DNA from: Phoenix dactylifera
Lineage: Eukaryota; Streptophyta; Magnoliopsida; Arecales; Arecaceae
Length of the DNA: 64,000 nucleotides
Assembly (NCBI RefSeq): GCF_009389715.1
Contig: NC_052395.1
Coordinates: forward strand, 18,082,229 to 18,146,228
Reading direction: 5' to 3'
Position numbers and translations under genes: made by a program
Shown here: positions 24,016 to 36,321 of the stretch, piece after piece
How positions within the stretch are numbered: position 1 is the first letter of the stretch
How the letters are laid out: every line of letters begins with the position of its first letter
Notes under the pieces: generated by a model
What the model was told of the DNA's origin: nothing
Seen by the model: only the letters and a program-made list of their open reading frames with translations
Databases searched by the model: none

Positions 24016-27000
24016 CTTCTCTGCAAATTTCTATCAGTTCTCCAATCTCCAGCACCTTTTGGGGCATTCTTGATAGCAAAAGATGCTGCCTTGGTCTCGG
24101 GTTCGTGTCCCCCACCGGCTGTTGCTCAGTTCCAAGAAGAAAAATCAGTTTTTGGTATAGAAATGGCTCGTTTTGGAGGGAAGGAATGAAGAAAGATGCG
24201 ATCTTGGTGAGGAAAGGGAGGAAGGGGAGCCTACTGGCAGTCAGGGCTAACAACTTTAATGGTGGTGGGGATGGGTGGGATAGGAGCGCCACCGCCAGGG
24301 TTTTAGGCAATCTTGCTTTGGCCATTGGCCTGACATATCTCAGCATGACAGGGCAGCTTGGTTGGGTTTTGGATGCTATTGTTTCAATTTGGGTAAGCCT
24401 GCACAGATTTGTGGTATTTTGGGAAAGGATCATTTATATGTTCCGAGTGTTTATGGCTTTTTGATTTATAGGGGTCATTTTTCTCTTCTTTGTGTGGATT
24501 TTTTTGGTTGAGGTTTTGTGTATGTCTATCTTGTATTATTTTAATTCTTATATAGGCAAGTTTCTCAACATGTGGTTAATTCTTCTATTGGAAGGCCTGG
24601 GGTCTGCCATTAATTAACTGCTTTCTTTCAAAAAAATTTCCCATATGTTCTTCATTGTTACTCTTGCTCTCTGGATCTAGTACCATCTCTGTCCCTATTT
24701 TAGATGTTGTGTGAAAGTAGCGGCTCCAAATATGCAAGAACTGTCAAATTACTGCGCTCCGCTACTTTGAGATAAATCATATGCCTCTTCTTATCATTAA
24801 CAACAGTCATTCTATGAATTAAAATCTTGGTGGCTAATTTCCTGTTTCTTATGGTACTAAGGATATCGAGTTCTTTTCACAAGAATAAGATTATCCAGTT
24901 AAAGTAGATCCGAGAACAATGTAATTAGTCACTTAGACAGTAGCTACCTGCAGGAAGAAAGCTGAGCTAGAGGGAAGCAACCTTCTTATGTCATTTGCAT
25001 CTCGAGTCATCTGAAATAACTGAACAATACTAGGAGCATGTAAATAAATAAAATTCTTACCGGGATACCTGAGTGACTTTATATCTTAATCATGTTTCTC
25101 ATGGTGATACACTTGCTTTACTGATTGTCCGCTAACCATACCACTTTATCATATCAACAATATCTAGTTTGATAGATCTCTGGAGTGTTTTCTGATCTTT
25201 TACAGAATTTTCTGGAAAAATCACTAAATAGCTGAAAGATCAACTATGTTGTCTGGTTTAGTATGATGCGTGGTTAAGAGGTGTATAACTGTTAAATAAC
25301 TATAGTAAATACGAGAATATTAAGATTGCTTAGTGGTAGAAATAGCGGGTGTAGAGTTAGTACTCCGTTATGGCTGATGTCAATAAAAAAAAAAATCAGG
25401 TCATGGCCAGTGTTGGGCAAATTCGGCATGTTTAAAAGCATTAGGGAGAAACTGAAGAGTGCTTGCATGGAGAATATGAGCAGTTATGCAGAGTACTTTC
25501 CATGCCAAAGGGCTTTGTCTAGAAGATAGGAACAATCACTGAAGTTGTATCTGTATAGCTAATCTCCGTTTAATGGGATAACACTTGAACATTTTTAAAT
25601 AGCATATCTTTGCATAAAATTGTTTATAAATAACTGTTGTCATGCCCATGGCTATTGTATTTTAAGTTTATAGCCAGATTGTAAAGTTTAGTTGTGATCA
25701 GTAGTCATGAACTATTATGCCTAGTTAAAAGAGCACAATAATGGTGCTAATTGTATTGGTTAATAAGAATTCTGATCCATTCTGCTATAATTAATCTGTA
25801 AGGACTAATTTTCTATTCTAAACCATGATGTACATATTGCCTTAGATACCACATTACCAGTCCTTGCCATTTTCAACGCATAAAGTCTTGTTTGACGTAT
25901 ATAATTTTATAGATATGATACCTTTCCAAGCTAACAGTTGAGTATCCAGATTTCCCCCTGCAGCCCTATCTTTCTATGTTAGTAATGCATAGCCTAGCAT
26001 ACTGTACACATAGTACTCAGAAAGCCTAAAAACTTGCTCTGTTTTTTTTTTTTTCTGAATGCACTGATGTTATTATCGACAGCTCATTGCAGCGCTACTG
26101 CCTATTGTGGGGTTAGGTGCTTTCTTCTGGTTTGCAGGACGAGACATAGTTCAGAGCAGTGTAAGGGTTTCTAGCTTATAATTATTTTCCTTGTATTCCG
26201 GACTTCATGCATGCAGTGATTTTATCAGTTGGTATCTTTTACTTGTATATTTTGCTTGTCTTCTAGAGACATTTTTTTTTAAAAGTTGTTAGGAACTTAA
26301 GAATGTAACTCTTTGAAACGTAAGGTTACTGCATCTTTTCAATCGTAAGGTTGATTATGGTGTTGATTAGTAGGCCTGTATGGTTCGTTTTCAATTTTCA
26401 TTACTCTAGGATCTATCATAAGACATTTAATGGAATATATAGGATGACATTTTGTTCAACCTTTTCGCAATTTTGTAAATGTTTGCTTGCAATCGGATCG
26501 TATGATTATCATTTTATAACTGAGCAAGTTTCTCTTAATGTTTGTATCTGCAGTGCCCCAATTGTGGAAACGACTTCCAGATATTTAAGTAAGCCCAAAT
26601 AAGCTAATCATGATTTTATACAGTACAATAACACATGAAGTGGCTAAACCACAGTCTGCTCTCTTGTAGGTCCTCTCTAAAGGATGGTCCCCAACTATGC
26701 CCATTCTGCAGTCAACCTTTCTCTGGTGATACAGCAACCTGTGCTTGAGAAATTATTTCCTTTGAGACATGGCTACTGTTTGTTATACATTGTTTTTATG
26801 TATTTCTCATGTGTTTTTGTAGTCCATTATGCAACGCACACATGTATTCATAATGTAAATATGAAGCAAAAAATGCCTATGGTAATGACTTGCATAGATG
26901 CCTCCATTTTTGGAGGGAAATGCTTCAGCATTTGGCGGCTTTCAGATCTTAGCTGAAAACCATGATTGATAACATTTAATCTAGTGTTGTAATTGTAGAT

Positions 27001-27829
27001 CATTTACAGACAAAATTCAATTTCTTCCTTCATAATTTTTCTGTTTACATGGCATCACTGCTGCTTCATAACCATAAAATGGTCTGCTACAAGTTTGTTG
27101 AGATGATGCTTTTACAGTTTGTGCATACAGTCAACTTGGTAACAACATGAGATATCTCAAAACTGACGGGCACCATCATGGTTGCTTGTTTATGATAACT
27201 TTACAGTTGATAAAAGAGTGTAGGCAGTGCACATGTATCACCATTTTAATTATGAGAATGTTCAAATGACTCCAGTCTATGCGTTAAATATATTCAAAGC
27301 TGCACTTCTATACTGATTACCGAGACTCTTTTCAGTATTAAATTTCTGATTCTGTATCTCTCTCTTTGTGACTTGTAAATTTGTAGCTAAATTAGTAATT
27401 ACTAACACAAGAGAGAGAGAGAGAGAGAGAGTGTGTGTGTGTCTACCCATTTGTCGTTGCTCTAAAGTGTGATCTTACAAAATTTGCAGTGCAGGGGAAC
27501 AAATTTGTCAGAGAATCTGCTAGATTCTCTTCTGGTCGTTCTACAACAAATGGACAGGTCTTTAATGGATTCTCATCTCGTGCTGATAAAGGTAACTGAT
27601 CTGCTAATTTCTGCTTAAATTTTCCAATTTTTAATTTCGTGCTATATTTGTAGGTGCCTTGCTTCTTTTTTGAGAGCTCTTTAGAAGAAATCATGTTTCA
27701 TTACATTCTCCCAGAAATCATGATGTGTCGCATTTCAACTCTCTGATACATGTATAGGGTATTTGTACAGGAAAGGCCTCTTCTACTACTGTTGTTGACA
27801 TCGAAGCTGAAGTGAAGGATGTAGACTGA
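24012..27829 (+). CDS. Probable plastid membrane protein with a four-Cys zinc-ribbon-like motif
   Basis: Six exons, 24012-24392, 26083-26160, 26554-26588, 26670-26725, 27490-27591 and 27771-27829, join in frame through GT-AG introns to give 236 residues. The first 75 or so residues are Ser/Arg-rich with few acids, like a plastid transit peptide. Two hydrophobic spans follow: VLGNLALAIGLTYLSMTG, near residue 97, and LIAALLPIVGLGAFFWFAG, at exon 2. Exons 3 and 4 code for CPNCGNDFQIFK and LCPFCSQPFS, two CxxC pairs that could bind zinc. The tail is acidic (DIEAEVKDVD). I recognise it as a conserved plant protein of unknown function and cannot name it. Topology would put the zinc ribbon after the second span. 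Confidence 0.82.
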
Positions 27830-27999
27830 TCTAAATCATTAGTTACCATGGTAAAAGAGTCTTTTGAGCATGTGAAAGATATTTTATCCCTTGTAGTTTC
27901 TCTCTCACATCATGTAACCTTAATTTGCAGGACTCAGAGTTCAAAAATTTCAGATATTTTGCCATCCCTACTCTTAAGAGGCTTTGTTACCCATACCTG

Positions 28000-28700
28000 T
28001 TTATTATTCCACTATCATTTAGACCGCAAATTCTCCAAGGTTCCAGAACATTTTGCATAACAGCTTTTATATATATATATATTTAGATATATCTGGTTTG
28101 ATAAAGACAGTCATCTCTAATGCTGTTGCATTGTTGCTTCTAATTGCACTACCTTGTCAGCTGGTGAAGAAGCTCTCGAGAAAGTTCTGAATTCAGCGAC
28201 CGAGGGTTTCTTTCCATGCACAGATTTTGAAGGTCAGCAGTAGTGATCCCATGTTGATAGTGAAACAGTGTTATGTCTAGTTCTGTTATGTACATAATCT
28301 GCAATGGATTAGCTACTAAATTGTTTACTGCCACTACATTTTAATAACAGTTCACAGGCGATGCTATGCCAGTGTTCTGCGAAAGAAATTTAATCATAAT
28401 TGCTGGTGGTCAAAATGATAGCAAATTAGGGTTCAGAGTAGCCTACAGAATGTCCGGTTTCAGTTGCTCATACTCATCAAACATGTAGAAGATGGTGAGA
28501 ACCAGCTTGATCAAGTCCTAAAGATATTGGAGACCTAAAATAGTGAGAACCAGCTTTTTTCCTTCGGAAAAAAAAAAGGAATGAGAGAGGTTTAGGGCGT
28601 GGGGATTTGGTTGGGTTACAACCGTCCGTCTGCAGTTTGGATTCAGGCTGTCTGTATATTGCAGAAAGGTCATGATGCAGCAGGTCCTCTGGTGAGGGTT
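28000..28700. other. Intergenic downstream region
   Basis: Probable 3' flank of the zinc-ribbon gene. GTGAGAACCAGCTT occurs twice near 28496 and 28547. No other gene is supported. Confidence 0.4.
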
Positions 28701-28708
28701 TGGTTTTT

Positions 28709-28709
<1 letters not shown>

Positions 28710-28762
<53 letters not shown>

Positions 28763-29255
28763 AGAAGAAAAAGGGGAAGGAGGGAGGAAGGGACAAGCCC
28801 ACTCCCGCGTAGCAGCCCCCACCTCACCAGGAGAATGTTCGATGCGGACAGAAATGACTGTGTGTTGGGCACCTCGACCGGTTTTACTCGTATCCTCCCC
28901 ACCTGTGGGTCCGGCTCAATTACCCTTCTGGGCTCTGGCAGGAGTACCACGTATAAGTACGTCACACCTGGTATCACCGAGGCTACCAGCAGAGCGATAC
29001 GTCCTTTCAGACCCGGTATCCGAGTAGGAAGCATTCGGTCTCCATAATTTAATCGACGTCCATGCATTTCGAATTCGAAACCACTTGGTTGGAAGTAAGG
29101 CCATATGCGATGGACTCCATAATATATTTCTAAACCAAGTTTTGTTCGCGAGCACGCGAGATGCATGTGATAGGAAGTATGGATGGATCTAGATGCGTTT
29201 AGACAGTGTAATGACTTGAACTCGGCGCCTCTTGTTGGGTTTATATGGTTCACGC
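28710..29255 (-). mobile_element. Short poly-A retroposon, family X copy 2, with a 50-base tail
   Basis: T at 28710-28759 is the poly-A tail of a minus-sense unit. The adjoining 28760-29095 matches copies 1 and 3 (CGAACATTCTCCTGG, GTATCGCTCTGCTGGTAGCC, CGATTAAATTATGGAGACCG in element sense), and TTTCGAATTCGAAATGCATGG at its 5' side is a B-box-like word. Farther on, 29095-29255 has AAGAGGCGCC and CGCGTGAA in common with copy 1. An uninterrupted tail of this length usually means a recent insertion. Confidence 0.65.
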
Positions 29256-29525
29256 GGTAAATCTTCAAATCTATGAAGATGCCAGCGTTGGGAAATGGTT
29301 AACAGGTTTGAGACCAGAAATCTGATAATAATTTTGTGAATGCTATGAAATACACTGCTTGAGATAAAATCGCTTTGTTAGCTCGCCTCTCCTTACTCCC
29401 AATTCTCTCTCAGTGACATGAAATAACAGAAGCTCCTGCTAGAAGATGAAAAAGAAAAAAATAATAATAAGAAAGGCCACCCAAACTATTGAAAAAAAAA
29501 AAAAAAAAAAGGCCAAGCAGAGATT

Positions 29526-29656
29526 TTTTTTTTCCTAAGATGGATGAATCATACCACATGAGTATAGATACACCTAATAAAATCAAAAAATAAAATACTT
29601 CAGAATGCTGGAGGTAACTCTCCATTTTCAGTTCATAGGGTACCATCAAGAGCAAG
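29526..29656 (-). mobile_element. L1-type LINE 3' end with perfect target duplication
   Basis: A minus-sense, 5'-truncated fragment of about 131 bp with a short poly-A tail at its left side. It translates near the tail to SEVFYFLILLGVSIL, the same reading as the L1 fragment at 4.3 kb. Both flanks carry GGCCAAGCAGAGATT (29511-29525 and 29657-29671), a perfect 15-bp target duplication as made by target-primed reverse transcription. It sits just downstream of the small membrane-protein gene. Confidence 0.85.
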
Positions 29657-30010
29657 GGCCAAGCAGAGATTGACTGAAAAAATAACCTGCCCTTTAGTTC
29701 ACTGTCAGACGTCTCTCACGGGAGCCCGCACACAGAGAGAGAAGACCAAAGCTTAGAAAAATTATCAATCTTACAAACAAGCGTCAGCAAATAAGAAAGT
29801 TGTCAGAATTTTCCATAGCAATTTGATCCAAGAAAATTGACACAGATAATAAAGAATTTCCATACAGCAAAATAATTCATTGGCATGATATGGAAAAATT
29901 CACAGCATCCATGGTCCATGTTCTGGAACATAAGACCCAGAAATTGATGAACCAAAACATATTTTATTCCCACGCATCCACAGACAAATAGTTTTGCAGC
30001 AGTGTCGAGT

Positions 30011-33000
30011 CTAATGTGCAGATGCTGCAGCCACCTGTAATAATGAACAAAACAGGATCCCATAATTTGCCATGAGAGATTCAACTCAGTAACGAGAACA
30101 ATATAGATATAAAATACAGTATACTGAAGTAAAAAATGATGTAAATGCAAAAAAAAAAAGTTTCCGGCTATTAAGAAATATTTCATGCTGCAAATAATTA
30201 AAATTTCCATCCTCTTTAAAGATCAGGTTTTGTATACCCAAAGAACAGTGCATGTTAGGGGTGCAAATGGGTCGGGTCGGGTCGGATCCTGGGTGACCCC
30301 GATCCGATCCGGTTTTTTGTTCGAGTTCTAATTTTGGACCCAGACCCGACCCGGTTGAAGATCGGGTCGGGTCGGTCCGGGTCCGAGTCGGGTCCGGGTC
30401 CGGGTCCGAGTCGGATCCCAATCGGGTCCGATTTTTGTGCTTTTGGGAAAGGATTTGGGCAAATCTAATTTGGTCATATCATAATTATGAGGTGCTGGGT
30501 GACCCATGACTTGAAAGACTTGCAATTGACCTCCAGTCAGAACAGATGACCCCTGATTAAGTCGGTCTACAAGGCAAATTTCATATCACACTATTTTTTG
30601 TCCATATGACTGATTGGACGGAACTTGGTGTCTCCCGACTCCCCTCTCACGAGGACAAAAAAAATCCCAAACCTTCTTCCAAAATCCAATTCCATTGCAG
30701 AAAACTGGCACATGACCCATATTCAGTTCGGTGTTCCCTCACTTCCTCCCTGCAAAAGTTAAAAAAAATAGAAACCAAAAAACAGAAGGAAAAAAAGAAA
30801 AAAAAGCTTGCTACCGAGACACCAGAGGTATCAACAGTGTAATAGACCGAGAGAGGATCCTCACGGACCAATAGTGCCACGACCCACACAAAAAAAAGAA
30901 AAAAAAACTCTCTTTTGCTTTTTCCTCCTTTTTCTTTCTCTCTTCGGATCCATTCGGGTCGGGTCGGGTCCGTTCGGTGAACCCAGACCCAACCCAGAAA
31001 ATGATTCGGGTCCAATTTTAGGACCCGACCCAGACCCGCAGGTCCTAAAATTCGGGTCGGGTCGGGTCTACACGGGTCAGGCTGGGTCGGGTCTCGGGTC
31101 GACCCGACCCATTTGCAGCATGTGCATGCATGTGCGCTAGTGGCATTTTGCATCTGAGTGTTGAAATTTTTAAGAAGATGAAGCAATATTTTCTATCCAA
31201 CACGATGTCTCCACTCTTCATTTTCAATAGTCGAGCTTCGCATACCAAAAATCAAGATTGCAACTGCAAAGTTTCAATTAGAAAGAATTACCTCTTCCTT
31301 CTTCTCTGCCTTTCCACCAAAAAGCTTGTATCCTCCATAGCCTAGCAAACCCCAGCCACTTAAACTGGCCAGTACAAACTGCAAAAGATTAGAAGGTCTA
31401 ATCAGTTTCTATACCACAGAATTTTAAAGAAATATGATTCAGATGATAACACCTCAACTAGAACAACCATGGAATAAAGGAAAATTAACAATTTCACATC
31501 TTTTCAGAAGAATGCTTAAAAATCACAATTAGATACCAAATTCATAAGATGTAGAAGTATGTGAAATGAATTTTAAACATAAACTTTTGTTTCATTAGTA
31601 TTGTAAACAATGTATTCCTGAAGGGGAAAAGGTAAATTTATATGCTAACTACTTTTAGGATGGTTGAATGCTCCCATGAGGTTATTGATTATATAGACCA
31701 CAAGAAGTAGATCTAGAAATGTGAAGACTAAGGTCTGATATCTGCTAATGCATCATACATGCACATGCCACAAGACGAGCACGAACACATGCGAATGCAC
31801 ATACAGAGAAACCCAACCAATTAATTCACCATTCACCTCACTGAAGCAAGCAAATAAATTTCTTATCCCTGAATTCCCTGGACTGCCCTTCTGGGGTAAG
31901 AAACTCAAAAACAAGCCACCGATCTGGACCAAAAAGATTCAGATATTCCACAACATGGAATCAAATAGTACTATATGCACCATCAAAGTTGCAACAATCT
32001 AATCTGAAAAAGGAACTCCAACTCAAACTCATACAAAAGCCTTCTTCTGCACTGTTATTACTACTGAGAGACGGTTTCCTTTCTGAACTATTTTTGTTTT
32101 TTTGTTGACAATCCCTGTCGGTAGGAACTTGTCCTGGTGGAAAGATTTTTTCTGGTAGCAGTCGACCATATCATTTTTGATAATCAACATAAATTAGGTT
32201 ATATGGGCACACCAGCTCTAATTAAAGTAAATGAATTAGGCTTATTTTAAGCCCAAAAAACAAAAGAAAGATCTAATTCCTATGAAGCATTTACTGCATG
32301 TATTATATTCCAGCCACGCTTTCTACATAAAATTTCAAGACAATTTTTGCAATATAAAATGTCTCCAAATATGAGCCAAATTACAACTCAGTATCTCGGA
32401 ACATGACTACAGTAACTGCAATGTTCAAACAACTTGACCCTAGTGTACTTCCACAATCAGCACAACAGACGATAGTTGATCTCGTGTTGTCAGCATAAGG
32501 GAGTTAGACTGATGCGCTTACTTTCCAGATCAGCTCAGCTTTACCTTCTAACTAACCGGCCTTTTACTTTTATTCAAAAAAAAGGTTTGGTAAGATATTG
32601 GTTATTGGTTGCAGATGTCAAAAGCTGTAACAAATTGGCACTTCAAGTAATTGACAATAAACTTCAGGATCTTTCTTCTTCCTAGAATACCTTAAACACC
32701 ACTTTTCAGAGATTTATGGACATCCATATATGAAAAGAAGACTTACATGTTCTTCCTTCCATTTAGAAGGGCTTAGTGGATCTTCCCAAATGTTAACCTT
32801 CGGAGGTCCATGATGATCTGCAATGTGTAGGAAAAATTAATATATTGACTCCAACAATGTAATAGGAATTTGAATACAAGATGAAAAGCACTACATTTCT
32901 AAACAGAACACCAATCAATTTCATAGAGTGGGCATAGTTGATATCCATTTCTAATATAGTTTTAGTTACAGAAATCCCTTAATAAACTGGTAATTACCCA

Positions 33001-34555
33001 TAAATGAAGCATCAAAGTGAGGTATTAATGGTTTGATGAACAATTAATTATTTGTTACGAAGTGCTAAAAGCCTGGAACAAAAGGCTGCAAAAGAAATTG
33101 ATTTAAGACCTAAACCTGAACTGGGGACAACCTGAAAATGACAAATTTGAAGCAGAACTTAAAGTTGTATCTAACATTCTGTTCTAAACATTTGACCAAT
33201 TAGATGTTCAGGGTCAGGCTTGGACATGCAAATTGGATACAACCAACATTAATCCAGAATTACCAATACAAGCCAATGAAAAAAAAAACCCAAAGTAGAT
33301 TACAGAAAGGTGGAGAAGACCCAACCGAATGACACTCGGGCATGGCTTGATGACAGAAAGCTTGGATATAATACAAGCATATATCTAATAGAATATAGTA
33401 CACCACCTCTACAATTTTAGCATATATCACACAATAAATTAAGTTCAATAAGCACTGCATTGATTATACTAAGACAAAGCATTTAGCTTTTCATGATCAA
33501 CTGATTAAAACATAATGATACTTGATACAGAAGATCCCAGTGCACTTGTTGTATTTGTGCCCATACCATAGAACTGTGTCCGATTGTAAATTTGCTTATT
33601 TAGTGCAAAGAGATAAGTGGGTTCAATTTGCATAATACGTGTGTTCAATTTGTAGAACAATCATAGAGATAAATTTTGTGAAAAAAAGAAAAGAAACATG
33701 CTTAGACAAAGGCTGGAGTAAATTAAGGGCCTCTTCGGAACCTTTGTTATTTTTGCGTTATTGTTTATCTACCACATAGAGATTGATGTTGAAGATAGCA
33801 TTTGCACAAAACTTCTGCAATTGCTTGCTTTGATTTTTCGCTCTCTTTTGAAAACAATGAATTAAATAGGTATCATCATACATGTAGTTCAGTCTACTTA
33901 ATTTTTCCTCTTTGGGTCTTTGAAAACAGAAACAGAAAACAGAAGCAATACCAAACGGGGCCCTAAAAAATACCCAAAACTTTCAACAAATCACCTAGAT
34001 TTTTTAGAATCCACGATAAAAAATTCGACAACCCTGAACACGGTGTCGGATTAGTTGGTTTTAAAAAACAGCTTTAGAATTAAGTTCCAGATCTATCCAG
34101 TATATTCTACCCAGAGATCGATCTCCATAATGATTGAAACTTGGATTCGAAGGTTTAGGGTTCAAAATTTGAAGTGTCCAGATCAAATCATCGGCTATGA
34201 ATAATCAAAACGCAATGTGCAATGATCGGAGCGTTCTTGGATAATCGATACCATGATTCTCGTTGAGAAATCTAAAGGGCACGGAGGAAACGGGAATCCC
34301 ATGCGATCATCGAGTGTGAGTGTATCGGGGAATTAGACCGAGTGGTTATGGATCACAAGAAAGATAGACCAAAACAGAATCAGAAACAAAAAGGGAACTT
34401 TATAACGATCAAGAAAGAGAAATTGAGAGAAGAAAGAGATCAAAACAGAAAAAGAGACCTCCGCCGCTGGCGAGACCGCGCCGGGGAATCTTCGCCGCCG
34501 GGGTGCGAGGAGAGAATCGCCGGAGAGAGAAAGCGAGCGCCGCCCGGGCCGCCAT
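30011..34555 (-). CDS. Small single-span membrane protein, probably mitochondrial
   Basis: Four exons, 34555-34459, 32817-32747, 31378-31292 and 30034-30011, join in frame through GT-AG introns to give 92 residues. Residues 1-31 are Ala/Arg/Ser-rich without acids (MAARAALAFSLRRFSPR), as in mitochondrial presequences. Next come GPPKVNIWEDPLSPSKWKEE, a hydrophobic span FVLASLSGWGLLGYGGYKLF and a Lys/Glu tail ending VAAASAH. The compact presequence, one span and charged tail recall small accessory subunits of plant respiratory complexes, and I suspect a plant-specific complex I subunit, but I cannot confirm the name. The last intron contains a hAT-like element of 866 bp. ATG at 34555 is the first in frame. 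Confidence 0.8.
30256..31121. mobile_element. hAT-like non-autonomous transposon in an intron
   Basis: The left end starts TAGGGGTGCAAATGGGTCGG; the right end on the other strand reads ATGCTGCAAATGGGTCGGGT. Both ends are packed with GGGTC/GACCC words, which gives the spurious Asp-Pro-Thr-Arg frames there. Flanks GTGCATGT (30248-30255) and GTGCATGC (31122-31129) agree at seven of eight positions, fitting an 8-bp hAT target duplication. The interior shows no transposase. Confidence 0.65.
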
Positions 34556-34689
34556 TATTGCTGTATACGGGGTCTGGTCGCGAGAAGCTGGGAGATGCTT
34601 TTAGGTATACGGAGAAATCGTCTAAAATAACGGCGTTGTAGCGTTTAAGATGCTCCCGTTACGTTAAATAGCGGCTAGGGCTGCGGGCA

Positions 34690-36170
34690 CATGCAATGCA
34701 CGAAAGAAACCATGGATGATGGTGATCACAATGAGCTTTTTAACCTATAAATAAATATATTTCTAGTTTTTACTCATATGATTTTTTTTTCTTTGGTAAC
34801 TTGGGAAGTAAAATTTGGACTACATAGATTTTTTTTTTTCAAAAACAAAATATGAAGGACTACAAAGAAAGGATTTGAGTAATTTGAGTTACAACAGTAA
34901 AGGTGGCATTGCAATGACTTGCATTTGCTTTATGTTTTGCTCATTGATATACGTTTTTCAGTTGTATATGTCGGATTTTTTTTTTTTCTAGTTATGAATT
35001 AGGACAAGAGAAAATTTTCTCAAAATTAGACAAGTATAGAACAAAATCTAGGTCACTAATATCTAACACAATCAACAAACACTCATAAATCATGTTTTTA
35101 GTTTGAGTAAGATAGATTTGTAATTTTATTCAATAAAAGCATATGAAGTAATAGGATGTTTTTATAAAAAAAACTGTTGATTTAGATTTATGTAAATATC
35201 CAACATTCATTTAGAAACTCATAAATATTTTTTCTTGTCTGTCTGTGTGAAAAACTCAAAACTTGGGAACCAACAAATAATAATGCTTTTTAATAGGTTT
35301 ATAAACATTTTTTTCTTAACACATACCTATCGAAGTTGGCAACCTTCTCGGCTCTATGTAAAACTTGTAAAATGAGAACCTATATAAAATTTAAGGTTCA
35401 TAAAAGGATGTATACATAAATTTTTAGCAACACATTTACTTGTTGAATTTATATATGGCTTCTGGAGACTTAAACGTAATCTAAAACTCGACGTGTGACT
35501 TGTAAATAATTCTGTTGGATCATATGATGGACAAAATTGAAGTCCTCGAGTTCTATCAATTTTACGTAAAAATGATGAGAAATTTATAGACAAATTTTAT
35601 CATGTATTTTATATGATTTTCCACCTTTTGTATTAAGTTGTCAATTAACATTCTCATTCCTCATCTTCTTTCCTAAATTTAGACAATCATTCTCTCCTAC
35701 TTTCCTCCATATAGAAGCATCAAGCCTTGTACAATGGTATCACCTCCTCTCCATCGTAACACTTTGCATAACCGGACAAGCTATCTTCCGATGATCGGCA
35801 TGGATGGTAAATCCTCATCCAAGTCCACCAATCTAATGACAACGGTGAAATTGACTATCATCCTATATTTCTCAAAATATGCCAAGTTAATTCTATCCTA
35901 GTTGGAAGGTTAGGGTCAGAACAAATACCCCGAGCTAAAACCGCCGAGCCAAGTTTAGGCTAGCATGTAAAATTTCAATATTCAACTTAGATCCAGTCCG
36001 ATTCATCAAATGCCCTAGCTCTTTTCAAAAAAAAAAAAATGCAAATCAAATTATTTATATTGCTCTAGAGACATTAGCAGAAGTCATCATCTGCCACAAA
36101 ATTAGCTATCCAGCTGGACATCCAAATTCATATAACCAAGGGAAGAAGGGTAATGCAACATAGCATTTGC
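34690..36170. other. Intergenic, AT-rich, no gene seen
   Basis: No convincing frame, RNA gene or element end. The minus-strand frame at 35354-35593 has no recognisable domain. Confidence 0.5.
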
Positions 36171-36321
36171 GCACAACTATATCATTTTATGAGCACGGTC
36201 AACGTAGCCTAACATTTCCCACATATATTTCCAACTTAAAAAAAGGTAAACCGTTACTAGCTCGGGAAATACATATATTTCCAGCACTGTGCACATACGA
36301 GGGCGTAACACTGTAGCGAAG

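Noticed and set aside
28477-29268. 263-codon minus-strand frame with a long poly-Lys stretch
   Set aside because: It runs through the poly-A tail and body of a retroposon; the lysines are the tail.
30086-31186. Asp-Pro-Thr-Arg repeat proteins
   Set aside because: They come from the GGGTCGGGTC arms of the hAT-like element.
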